Positions 1 through 8,328 of a stretch of 22,809 nucleotides of DNA are shown here, piece after piece. A model generated the notes under the pieces. That model ran no database searches, had not been told where the DNA came from, and saw only the letters and a program-made list of their open reading frames with translations. How positions within the stretch are numbered: the stretch's first letter is position 1; the number at the start of each line of letters is the position of its first letter. The DNA lies in the NCBI GenBank assembly GCA_003427395.1, contig BFEA01000429.1:1247215-1270023 (forward strand), written 5' to 3'. Source of the DNA: Chara braunii (taxonomy: Eukaryota > Streptophyta > Charophyceae > Charales > Characeae). A program made the position numbers and the translations under genes.

Positions 1-143
1 TTTTTTTTTTTTTTTTTTTTTTTTTGGTGACAAATGGTCTCAGCTTATATTATAACAGTAACTGAATGAGGCCGGGAATCCCTCAACATCTCAACCCAGT
101 AGTGAAGCTTGTGCTGGAAACCGGGTCCAGCGTCCCATGGTCT
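1..143 (-). mobile_element. 3' end of a LINE-type retroposon (minus strand), poly(A) tail at window edge
   Basis: Read on the minus strand, this stretch begins with the hairpin GGGACGCTGG...CCAGC (about 119-138) and runs about 90 nt to a poly(A), seen here as poly(T) at 1-25. The same hairpin followed by poly(A) occurs at 1611, 12444, 12843 and 17306, and in two of those places it ends a LINE whose ORF is visible. I infer a LINE 3' terminus; any ORF would lie at higher coordinates but is not recognisable. The tail may continue left of the window. Confidence 0.6.
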
Positions 144-339
144 GCAACTATGAAGAAAGTGAGCAACTGGAGCAAAACTTTTCGGAATCCAGAATAATGG
201 GAGCAAAACAGCTAAGAACTACTAAGGAATTCATATTCGGGGTCTCCTGCTAATATCTCTGGGAGCCTTACCCAGCTTGGCTTCAAGATCTTACAGAAAA
301 GAGACCAAGTATGGATCTGTAAACTCAAGGAAGCCTAAA

Positions 340-430
340 CCGCCAAGACGGGTTTCCCACCACGCACCCTTGGATCTTCAGAGACAATATCAATCAACGG
401 ACCAAGATCACTATGGATACAGTTCAAGTT
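340..430. repeat. Dispersed repeat, copy 1 (partner at 838-920)
   Basis: The block starting GGTTTCCCACCACG and containing CCTTGGATCTTCA, then TTCAAGTTTGCT, recurs at 838-920 with substitutions and small indels. Nearby, 460-520 and 1398-1450 also share CCCACC...CACTCACACTGCT. These are fragments of one repeat family broken up by insertions. The rest of 144-630 holds only short, non-conserved ORFs and I see no gene in it. Confidence 0.45.
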
Positions 431-630
431 TGCTTCCTACCCTATTTATGCTAACTACAAGCATGGAGCGTTCCCACCACTGCCGCTAGCACTCACACTG
501 CTTCCGTAGTGCCGCTACCCATACTCCCGGCCTTATCGGGTTATCGTGAGTAGATTCCAGAGAATGTGTTTTACGAAAGCGTTAACATCACTCAGAAAAG
601 CAAAACACCAATATCGATATCTGATCCACA

Positions 631-640
631 AGACCAAATC

Positions 641-675
<35 letters not shown>

Positions 676-724
676 ACCCTGAGTAGATGCTCAGGGTAGC
701 TGATGAGAGCAGACCAAATCTACT
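631..724 (-). mobile_element. Extremely 5'-truncated retroposon with 14-bp target-site duplication
   Basis: The 14-mer AGACCAAATCTACT occurs at 631-644 and again at 711-724. Between the copies lie a poly(T) run and only about 38 nt of unique sequence. Read on the minus strand, the insert is a short body with the stem-loop CCCTGAG-catcta-CTCAGGG directly followed by poly(A). A perfect duplication plus A tail is the signature of target-primed reverse transcription. The body is so short that the donor family cannot be named, and its hairpin differs from the LINE hairpin elsewhere in this window. Confidence 0.75.
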
Positions 725-837
725 GTTAAAGACCTAGGAGCCAAGACAAAGTCATGTGCCAACAAAATCCCTGTTCTCCATCAGGGCTACTCTCTCATTA
801 TGGCTTTCCAAACACCCTGTAAAGAACCCGAGCTGCC

Positions 838-920
838 ATGACAGGTTTCCCACCACGATCCCTTGGATCTTCATGGCATATTGTGATCACAATGACAACA
901 ACTCAAGTTTGCTCTTCACC
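838..920. repeat. Dispersed repeat, copy 2 (partner at 340-430)
   Basis: Degenerate second copy of the block at 340-430, sharing GGTTTCCCACCACG, CCTTGGATCTTCA and CAAGTTTGCT. A T-rich tract (927-967) follows and belongs to the adjacent minus-strand retroposon tail. Confidence 0.4.
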
Positions 921-926
921 GGTTCT

Positions 927-1376
927 TTTGTTTTTTTGTTTTTTTTCTTTTTTTTTTCCTTTTTTTAAGTCCATGGTGTTGTAGAGGCCAGTCACTGAGT
1001 ACACAGTGATCACCTGGAGTAGTAGGCCGCGGGTGTCCTAGAATATGGGACCACCTCCCATCCCATCCTTACGTCAATGCTCCTAGCGCACCCCCTATCC
1101 CACTATCCTACCTCAGTGTGACCAGCACTCAGGATCATTACCCTACCAATGTGCAGGTAACTTGGACCGAACAGCAGTGATAGGCACCAGGGCTGATAGG
1201 TTACCCAGCCGTGGTGGAAGCGGAGTCGAACGAGCCTTGTCGAACGGGAACTTCGGACGTCAGGCCCAGACAATCTACCACAGGCCCCAAGAGACTTTAG
1301 ACCCTAAGTTCAGATATCATAGGCACCGAACTGACTTATTTCCGTCCTGCCCTTCCCCTAGGGTCTAAGCCTTATA
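927..1376 (-). mobile_element. A-tailed dispersed retroposon, copy 1 (about 430 bp)
   Basis: About 400 bp from 970 onward matches 18161-18650 at high identity; shared blocks include CAGTCACTGAGTACACAGTG, CTCCTAGCGCACCCCCTATC and GAACGGGAACTTCGGACG. On the minus strand the element ends in an A-rich tail (poly(T) at 927-967). Its upstream end in both copies includes a TATATA-containing block next to AAGGCTTAGACCC. Copy 1 lacks roughly 100 bp present in copy 2. No coding potential is seen. It could be a SINE or the 3' part of a non-autonomous LINE. A weak B-box-like GTTCGACTC lies inside but the surrounding tRNA fold does not hold. Confidence 0.65.
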
Positions 1377-1610
1377 TAGCCATTACCACCTGACCAGTAG
1401 CATTCCCACCGCCCCTTGTTGCACTCACACTGCTCCAGGTGGCGCCACTGCTAGTAGTTCCAAGAGTTTCCCCCTGAGCCACTCCAAATCTCCTAAAACT
1501 GCGTCCCTGTCTTTTTTTTTTTTTTTTTTTTCCTTAGAAAGCCCAGGTATCATTCTTAGCCGAAGCCAGGTAATGGCCCTGGTATTTCGAATCTCTTGTA
1601 TCATTTTATA

Positions 1611-1687
1611 TGGGACGCTGGGCCCGGTTCCCAGCACGTGTTGCTCCCACGAATAGACTGCAGCATTTGTCCCAAAAAAAAAAAAAA
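1611..1687 (+). mobile_element. LINE-type 3' end (hairpin plus poly(A))
   Basis: GGGACGCTGGGCCCGG followed by TTCCCAGC forms the same stem-loop as the other LINE tails, here only about 60 nt before a poly(A) at 1674-1687. No ORF precedes it, so this is a heavily 5'-truncated copy or a solo 3' end. A separate poly(T) tract at 1512-1531 lies upstream. Confidence 0.55.
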
Positions 1688-1995
1688 GCCCAGGTTGTTG
1701 TAGAGGCGGGATACTAGACCAATGATAGTTACCCACAGCACTCGGTCACTCGGTTGTCCAGCTGAATCCCTCTGAAGACCCGACCCACCCTTCCTCTTAT
1801 CATTTTTTGCCCTGGCGCCTGTCTTGAAGACAAGTAGGCTGGCACTGCCAATGACTTTTATCAACCCAGAGAAACTACACCGCTAAGATGCAATCCTCAG
1901 TAAGCATAACAAGCGTGCTCGTCTACTTAAACCACTAGTACCTTTGCCGCGTGGGAAAATAGCGGGCCTCAGGTGGGCCTCCAACCTTTTCAGAT
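1688..1995. other. Intergenic, no gene seen
   Basis: Only short overlapping ORFs without recognisable domains. The TTGTTGTAGAGG near 1698 resembles the 3' edge of the dispersed retroposons at 970 and 18165, but the match is too short to call. Confidence 0.4.
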
Positions 1996-2239
1996 GTTCA
2001 CAGTCGTGACGTTTCACAGAAAAATAGCGATTGGGCAAACCACCAATGATAAGCCAGAACAACCAAGACAGAGGTAGAGGGAGAGAGGAGAGAGAGAGGA
2101 GAGAGGGAGAACTGAACACAATGAAGTCGAAAAACCCGAATGCAACTTCCAAAGAAGATAAAACATGAAGCACATAGCGAAAAACTCGCTTGGCGTTGAC
2201 CCGACCGGTTTCGCGCGGCCGCCAAACCGCGCGCATCAG
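1996..2239 (-). repeat. Downstream pseudo-LTR of the Penelope-like element
   Basis: 244 bp in direct orientation to 7173-7406, with high identity interrupted by small indels in a purine-rich GAGAGA tract and scattered substitutions. Shared landmarks include AGCGATTGGGCAAACCACCA and CATGAAGCACATAGCGAAAA. Its ends lack TG...CA, which argues against a classical LTR; PLEs commonly make such repeats by head-to-tail partial duplication. Confidence 0.85.
2198..2239 (-). ncRNA. Degenerate hammerhead-ribozyme core in downstream repeat
   Basis: On the minus strand the order is CTGATGC, GCGCGG, an 8-nt loop, CCGCGC, GAAA, a small stem-loop, then GGTC. This equals the core at 7365-7406 except that the last A of CTGATGA is C. 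That A (A9) is an invariant catalytic-core residue, so this copy should be inactive. Confidence 0.55.
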
Positions 2240-2756
2240 GGGTCTTAGTAGTCGTATCGAATGGTTGTTCGTAGACCTCTTTAAATGTTCAGTTCAGCCG
2301 TAGACAACGCCTCAGGGGCTCGGTCTTAGTTACCAGAAAGTTCCAAAAAGATACTAAAAATCTAAAGAACCAGTGGAAAGTACTAGAGGCCTAAAAAAGA
2401 AAACTTGAATAGCCTAAGGATTACCTAGAAGGGTACGAAAAAAACAAGGCTTAAAAAACTCCTACTATAGTAACCGTCCAAGCTCTACACACTCGGCAGG
2501 GCCCACCGTCACGAAACAATCCGATCTTAATCCCCTACTATGCTTCTGGTTCAGAAAACACCCACAAAACCATTCCTTTCTTCCGATGGCCGTACATACT
2601 CGGCAGGGCCCCCCGTTACCGAAAAACCAATCTTAATCCCCCTACGCTTCAGGAATAAAAAAACTTTAAGTCATAAAACAATTAATGTTCCAAAAACCGT
2701 TCAAAACGGCAAGGAAACTCCCATCCCCAAGGCGGGCACAAGATCATCAAATAGTC
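2240..2756 (-). other. 3' UTR of the Penelope-like element with an internal duplication
   Basis: Lies between the ORF2 stop and the downstream repeat. A block of about 70 bp starting ACTCGGCAGGGCCC occurs at 2491 and again at 2598 (107-bp period), each followed by CTTAATCCCC and CTTC...GAA. No conserved ORF is seen. Confidence 0.5.
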
Positions 2757-5740
2757 CTAAAATTCGGACCCGACGTCCAAGCATTTTCGACTGATCAAGA
2801 AGGGGAACCACTGGCGCCACACACCACTATACTTTCGAGAAAAGCTAACCAGGGCACTTTCAAACAACGTATCTGGATAACCCCTCCTCCAAAGCTCAAT
2901 TTTGAGCACCATCAGGAATCTCAACTCCATCCCATCTTTTGAAGAATAGTTCCTGGCTCTGTGCAAAAACGACCTAATTACCGCCATTTTCTGTTGCCGA
3001 TTCGAAAAATAAACGTCATCCTGCAGGCACTGAAAAACGAAATGGTTCTGAGAACCGGCTCGCTGATTCTTCATAACTGGGCAGCAAATCACGCCCACAC
3101 CTCCTTGAACAATCCTCAGTTCACATCCAAGATAATCCCATGAGCAACCAACACTGGTCCGTTCAAGGACCAAATTGTTGTCATAGCATCCGGAGAAACC
3201 CTCGATCATTCGTCTTCTTTTTTCCAGAGGCACAAACTCGTCCTTCTCGCAACTAACAAAGACGGAGACATCATCGATCAATCTAAACCCGGAAAAAAAG
3301 ATCGATCCGTACCCAAAGAAGAGAGGAAATGAAACTCATTAAACGCACAAAGAAGACAAGCAAGGGCTGGACTTGAGGACTTACCCATCGGGATCCCAAC
3401 AGTTTGTCGAAGAGTCTTGTCAGAGACAGAGATGAAGGTGTGTGCCAACTCAAAACTAACAAAGTCAAATATCAAATCGAAGGAGATAAACTTTCATCAA
3501 ATCTCAATTTTACCAAATACCAACTTTGCTCCTTTACCGGTCTTACGCACAACCACTCCTCTGACTCCTTTCACTTCCCAAAGACCAATATCCCAGGACA
3601 AGGCTTCCAAGATAGAGTTATGAGGCAGATTAGAGAATATCTCTTTGACGTCGAAAGAAGCACCAATCAATTTGTCATCAAGCCCAATGCTCTTGTTGAT
3701 CCTTGCGATAGACTCTAACAAACTGTCGGCACTACGCAGGTTAAAATTGCTACCAGAGGGCAGTTGCCAAAGCATAATATTGACCACGCGCGAGACCGCT
3801 TTTCCACCCACAGTAGAACACTCAGAAAAGGTTGGGCAAATGGGTCTCCAACGACTGACATCCTTGTGTTTAGGGATGCAGTAAGCTCTTCCTAGGGATC
3901 CTTTGTTGTTCCAACGTCCCACTTGGTTTAGGTTCAACTCCCGTAATCGGTACGACAACGCTGTAGAATAGAAGCTTCATCCTCCTCAATATGGTCAAAC
4001 GACAAATTGCTTAAAAACATCTTCCTCAAACCTTCCTTGAAAACAACCGGACAGCAAATTAGGGTATCCCCCCCATTGTGATCTATCGGGATGCACACCA
4101 ACCCTTGAAAAGTGTCAGCAAAGCGAAAAACATCTTCCTCGGAGATGTTAGTAGGGTCATCAGACAAACCAACTCCATTAACGAGACAAGATTTGAGCAT
4201 TTCAGTGCGAAGTAGATGGTGGTTAACGGGAGAATCAGAGAAGGAAAATAAGACCTGTCGTCGCAAGGAGACAATCGTATTAGATCTAGAGGGTTGCACG
4301 ATGTTTTTAGAATTATTAATCCACTAGGGGGCCGACGCAAGATCATTCAATCGAAAAGAAACATGACCAGCAAACCGTGGAAGCTCCTCGTCAATGCCGA
4401 GACAACAGCAAGGAAAACAAGTACTACGGAAAAATCTACGAAAATTATGGATCAATTGGCCGATGGTTCGATTACGGGTCCAAACTACCTATAGTCGCCG
4501 AATCAGCATCATCTTCCAGGCGAAACCAATATCTAAATTCGAAATAACTTGAGCACACAAGCATCTAACCCGACTCTTACTCAAAGAATCATCGAATCGA
4601 ATCCGCACAACAATCCGTTTCCTCACCGCAATACCGAAACGTTTCGATATGACAGCCGACAAAATACATCTAAACCGAAAACGCGAACATTTCTCATAAA
4701 AGGTCCTCACAACATTATAATTGAAACACAAGGTATCAAAATCCCATGAGTATAACTCCTTCCTGCGGCTAGGATCACTCAGAAGTCTAACAAGCAGACC
4801 CTTGAATACCAAAGATCGACAAAGAAAAGGAACAACGTGCTCAATATCCAAGATCATACCCCCACGTAGCCATCCCCTAGCAAACCTGAATAAGGCTGAA
4901 TTCCAATCGCCCATAACGGCAAAACACCATACTCCCACCGTACATCCTCTGTAACACCTTCCAGTTCTCAACAAGTAAGTCACCGCCCAGACATTGAACA
5001 AGTGTACGATGCAGATTCCTTCGTTTACATTCTTCCAAGATAACCAAAAGGCTCCTAGAGGTCAGCCCAAAACAAGACCGAAACAAAATCAAATCCAAAT
5101 TATGTCCAACAGCAGAAAATATTTTTTCCCCAGGATCAATTCGATGTCTCCTACATTTTTTTAACCTCTCTCGTCGTCCCAAGTGTGGTTTCTTCCCTCG
5201 CCTTGGCTTATCCTGACTGTTAAGGGAGGGACAAATCTGTCGAATAAAATATTTTTCAATCTCCAGAACATCATCATCCGAACACAAGAAGACCGGAATA
5301 GCAACATAGTCCCTCACCCCCCTCCTTTGTAGCCATCGATATAGTCTCTCATTTCGTTTATTTTTCCCTTCTACGTTCCCGTTGTTAGTCCAATTGACAT
5401 GTTCCTTCCAACGAGTGTGCAGATCGTTGCGAGTACTGCCAACGTATACATGCTTACACCACGGTGACAAAAGGACATAAACAAGCGGTCCATTCCATTC
5501 CTCCGAAACGCTCGCTTCATTGTTCAAAAACCGAGACACAAAAGGGATCAAATGCTTACCCCAAGGTAGAATGCCAATTAGCAACAATAAACAAACGGTC
5601 AAACTTAGCAAAAGATTGATCAATCGGTAGCGCAGCAGGTGAGGAGAGGAGGACCTAAGACGACATAAGTAACGGACAGATTCCCAATTTGAAAGTTGAG
5701 TTGCGCTCGGGATAAATCCTAGGAAACCGCGACATCGGTA
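2757..5740 (-). pseudogene. ORF2: GIY-YIG endonuclease-reverse transcriptase of a Penelope-like element, frameshifted
   Basis: About 990 codons spread over several frames. The N-terminal part holds a GIY-YIG domain (5219-5491). The middle linker (about 5200-4350) has cysteine-rich residues CFPCCC before a GHVSFR stretch. The RT follows: a fingers segment ending in PIDHNGG and later YCIPKHK...RPICPTF; motif A FDVKEIFSNLPH with the catalytic Asp at 3650-3652; motif B QTVGIPMGKSSSP (3368-3406); motif C LIDD with the Asp pair at 3270-3275; then the YLG motif and a thumb ending in RRGYPD. Lesions: frameshift about 4940-4990, TAG at 4489 and 4324, frameshift near 3950, tandem TGA at 3494-3499, and a frameshift in a T7 run near 3290 just before motif C. 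The open frame begins at 5740, overlapping the end of ORF1 in the -1 frame; no convincing ATG is seen near the start. It would nick DNA and reverse-transcribe element RNA in the nucleus. Confidence 0.85.
5219..5491 (-). other. GIY-YIG nuclease domain within ORF2
   Basis: The domain opens with GPLVYVL and continues with HVYVGST eleven residues later, the GIY and YIG signature strands. The expected catalytic Arg follows in HTRWKEH, the metal-binding Glu in LEIEKYFI, and the terminal Asn in CPSLNSQ. All key positions are therefore present in one uninterrupted frame. A hydrophobic N-terminal stretch (LLSLTVCLLLLIG) precedes it. A homologous, more damaged domain is at 17603-18010. Confidence 0.85.
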
Positions 5741-7111
5741 TCATCATCCCTTACGACGTCTTCCGATTCCCCGGCCGACACTTCAACAACGGTATCGACC
5801 TTTTGCTTACCTTTGCCATGGTCATTAATCCTGAGAGCCTTATCCACACGCCGAGTAGCAATGAGGTCTTTGGTAGGTTCCAAGGTGGTGTAGGGCACAC
5901 CTTCGTCTCGACAAATCTCTTAAATCTCTTTTTTATTCTTCCGACGAAGATTCTTCTTCTCCAGAAGCAATATCGATTCTCGATCGTTGACTTCAACGGC
6001 AACAATGCTTCCTTTCTTCTTCGAAGACGGACATGGTGGCTTATAAGTCGACGCTGCAGCGGCCTCATCAAGACGATTCTTGAGGTTGGTCCCCTTACTT
6101 CTCTTACTCATCTCGAGACGCGCCATCTCCGCTTTCAACTTCTCAATCTCCTTCTCTGCCTCAATTCGTCCATTCGTATCTTTCAAACGCATCTCCTTCA
6201 AAAGATCCAACTCCATGTTGTGTCGGTCAACAATCCCCTTGAGAGCGGGACTAACTACCCGGTCAGTCCTTGTGCTTGTCGTTCCAAGAACTACTTCCTC
6301 TCGACAGGAGGAGCTTCTTAAACGAGCCCTGGCAGCCGAGCTTCGTGTCTCGATGGCGATGCTTCCCCGCTTGTTACCCGGACGAAGTGCCTCAGCTTTC
6401 CAAACTCGGCACTGGCTTCTGCGGCTTCCTTCCCCTTCATCAGTTGGTTAATTCTATCCTTCATCATCGCGAAGCGTCGATCGGCTGCAGCACGAATCTC
6501 ATCTTGCTCACGCCGAAGGATTTCCACAACATCTGGTTTAGTAACCGTCGAATGAGACGGGGTTGCATCCTCCTTAGGCCGCGACAGTCGGGCCACATCC
6601 TCACGCAGTTTGGCTAGTTCGTTAGCTTCTTGGTCACATTGTCAATTTTCTCGCAAATCTTCTCCCACTGCTTCCCTAATTTTTGACTTAGTCTCTGATG
6701 TTGTTCTTCACGTTCTTGTTTGTCTCTCAATCTTCTCTCCTCGTCTTCCTTCTCTTTATTCTTCCTCAATCTCCTGCTTCATAGCTAGTTTCTTGGCTTC
6801 ATCCACGTCGTGCTTAGTCTTGATTTTACCTACGATCTCCTCCAACGTAGCAACTCGATTGTGAAGCCATGTCTTCTCGTTTGAATATCCTGACCCAAAG
6901 CCGCTCTGGTGTTGAACCACGGTGCCTACTCCTGCAGAGCTACCTGGACCGGTGATTATCGGCTAAGCAAGTACAAGGCCATACTGGTACTTGCATGTCC
7001 CACACTAAGCCGCTTATCCGGAAGAGGGCAGAATCTGGAGATGTGTCCCTGATGTCCACAATTATAACATGACCTGTTGTCGGTGTAGTGCGCATTTGCC
7101 TGAGTAGCCAT
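5719..7111 (-). pseudogene. ORF1: Gag-like protein with CCHC zinc knuckle and coiled coil, frameshifted
   Basis: The start is the ATG at 7109-7111 (MATQANAHYTD). Residues 15-28 form a retroviral-type zinc knuckle, CYNCGHQGHISRFC (C-x2-C-x4-H-x4-C). After a frameshift near 6957 come long charged heptad-like helices (VATLEEIVGKIK, EEQHQRLSQKLGKQWEKI, LAKLREDVARL, EKEIEKLKAEMARLEM), with further frameshifts near 6770, 6628 and 6405. The C-terminal part has RDEGVPYTTLEPTKDLIATRR, which looks helix-loop-helix and vaguely SAP-like, then an acidic tail ending at TAG 5719-5721. An in-frame TAA lies at 5920-5922. The likely role is RNA binding and RNP assembly. It lies inside the same direct repeats as ORF2 and overlaps it by about 22 nt, supporting a single element. 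Confidence 0.7.
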
Positions 7112-7172
7112 CTTGATCGAAGCCACACGGAACGTAGTACAACCTCTACGTTGGTTACTTCGTGAGTGAAAG

Positions 7173-7406
7173 TTCACAGTCGCGACGTTTCACCGAAAAA
7201 TAGCGATTGGGCAAACCACCAATGATAAGCCAGAACAACCAAGACAGAGGTAGAGGGAGAGAGAAGAGAGGAAGAACTGAACACAATGAAGTCGATGAAA
7301 ACCCAAAGGCAACTTCCAAAGAAGATCAAACATGAAGCACATAGCGAAAAACTCGCTTGTCGTTGACCCGACCGGTTTCGCGCGGCCGCCAAACCGCGCT
7401 CATCAG
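7173..7406 (-). repeat. Upstream pseudo-LTR of the Penelope-like element
   Basis: 234-bp direct repeat of 1996-2239, lying just upstream of ORF1 and so forming its 5' leader. The two copies lose similarity at GTTCACAG on one side and CATCAG on the other. It carries the hammerhead core at its outer end. Confidence 0.85.
7365..7406 (-). ncRNA. Hammerhead-ribozyme core, all core residues present
   Basis: On the minus strand: CTGATGA, stem II GCGCGG/CCGCGC closing the loop TTTGGCGG, GAAA, a short stem III (ACC/GGT around GGTCG), then the cleavage triplet GTC, followed by AACGACAAGC. The order and spacing match the hammerhead consensus CUGANGA-stem II-GAA-stem III-NUH, type I topology with a minimal stem III. 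Hammerheads are an established feature of PLE repeats. The weak point is stem I: the bases just before CTGATGA pair poorly with AACGAC; a GTCGTT sits 13 nt further upstream but not adjacent. The 5' half of stem I may have been lost at insertion. Confidence 0.65.
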
Positions 7407-8325
7407 ATGGCCGAAACGAAACGACCGCCGTCGCTCAAATTTAGCCAAGAATACAACCAACATCCCCAAGTTACCACAAAGCAATAGAGTGACACCGGGG
7501 TATGACTAGATACAATGCAAACTGCAAATCCGCCTCATCATCTACTAGCCTATATAACTGTCAAGTACCCAAGTCCAAATAGTAGCACAAGGTCAGTTAA
7601 ACCACGTACATGCATTCTAAGAAACAGAAAGGCCAAAATTCGAACTAGGTCCGTAGAAAACGAGGGAGGAAGCTGGCCTAGGACGCGGCACATTGCACTG
7701 AAGGAAGTATGCCTGTAATTAAAACCTTAGCCTACGAGAGTTTGCAACATGAGTGACATGCGTGGAGAATAGAATGTTCAACGAAAATGAAAAACAGATG
7801 TATACTAGCAAGATCACGACCGGAGACAGGGTGAATAGCAGCATTGAAGAGGCGGCCAATTTTCAGAGCGATTCCATCTACAACAAGGTCGGAACACAAA
7901 GAAAACAGAGCAAACAGGCCACACCCTGATGTCAAGAGTTATCGACGAGTATTCTCACGGGTGAAAAAAGTTGTCAATGATGAATCTACCCTAAAGATGT
8001 GGCAAGTGCATACTGGTTTTTAGATAATATCCACGTTATGAAATCCCTACTATTCAACCTAAAACAATTTGGATTACCCCAGCGACTACTCGAGTATAGA
8101 GTGTTGAAGGCAAAGAGAAACGGATGTCATTGAACGCAACCAAGATCAGGACCAGAGACATGGTGAATAGCATGACTGAGTTGGGAGGGAGGGGGGGGGA
8201 GGGGAGGGGGGGGAATAAAATTATGGGGGTTGTGGAGTAAGGGCACAAATGAAGAAGCCAGAAGTACGACTCGATGCTAAAATATGACTTGTTGAATCTA
8301 ACCTAAAAAACTATCAGATACTTAC
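7407..8325. other. Intergenic, diverged direct duplication and G-rich tract
   Basis: No gene seen. Parts of 7770-8000 recur at 8100-8310: AAGATCACGACCGGAGACA with GGTGAATAGCA at 7809 versus AAGATCAGGACCAGAGACA with GGTGAATAGCA at 8141, and TGAATCTACCCTAAA versus TGAATCTAACCTAAA, a period of about 320 bp. A run of G with single A interruptions lies at 8183-8213. Confidence 0.4.
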
Positions 8326-8328
8326 TAA

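Larger units (their letters stand above)
1996..7406 (-). mobile_element. Penelope-like retroelement with N-terminal GIY-YIG, Gag-like ORF1 and pseudo-LTRs
   Basis: A 5.4-kb minus-strand unit bounded by direct repeats (7173-7406 upstream, 1996-2239 downstream). Inside, in reading order, are ORF1 (zinc knuckle and coiled coil), ORF2 (GIY-YIG endonuclease, linker, reverse transcriptase with Penelope-type motifs) and about 500 bp of 3' UTR. GIY-YIG fused to this RT type is diagnostic of Penelope-like elements. The endonuclease before the RT matches the permuted Naiad/Chlamys arrangement known from the green lineage and some animals, whereas canonical PLEs carry it after the RT. Both ORFs carry several frameshifts and stops, so the copy is dead. 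CAGATG occurs at both outer edges (1991-1996 and 7404-7409), a possible short target duplication or microhomology. Confidence 0.85.

Noticed and set aside
927-1376. tRNA-derived SINE based on GTTCGACTC with CCACCA following about 20 nt later
   Set aside because: The T-arm and acceptor stems do not pair, and the second copy has GTCCGATTC; the evidence is too weak.
3494-3499. Tandem in-frame TGA in the PLE RT, and TGA-only interruptions in the second PLE thumb, as possible selenocysteine codons (reported in some Naiad-type PLEs)
   Set aside because: The same ORF2 also has TAG stops and several frameshifts, and the positions are not shared between the two copies. Ordinary decay is the simpler reading.
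1996-7406. Classical LTR retrotransposon (repeats plus Gag-like zinc knuckle)
   Set aside because: Repeat ends lack TG...CA, there is no protease, RNase H or integrase, and the RT with GIY-YIG is Penelope-type.
8183-8213. G-quadruplex regulatory element
   Set aside because: The G-runs could form one, but it sits in gene-free sequence and is more simply a low-complexity tract.
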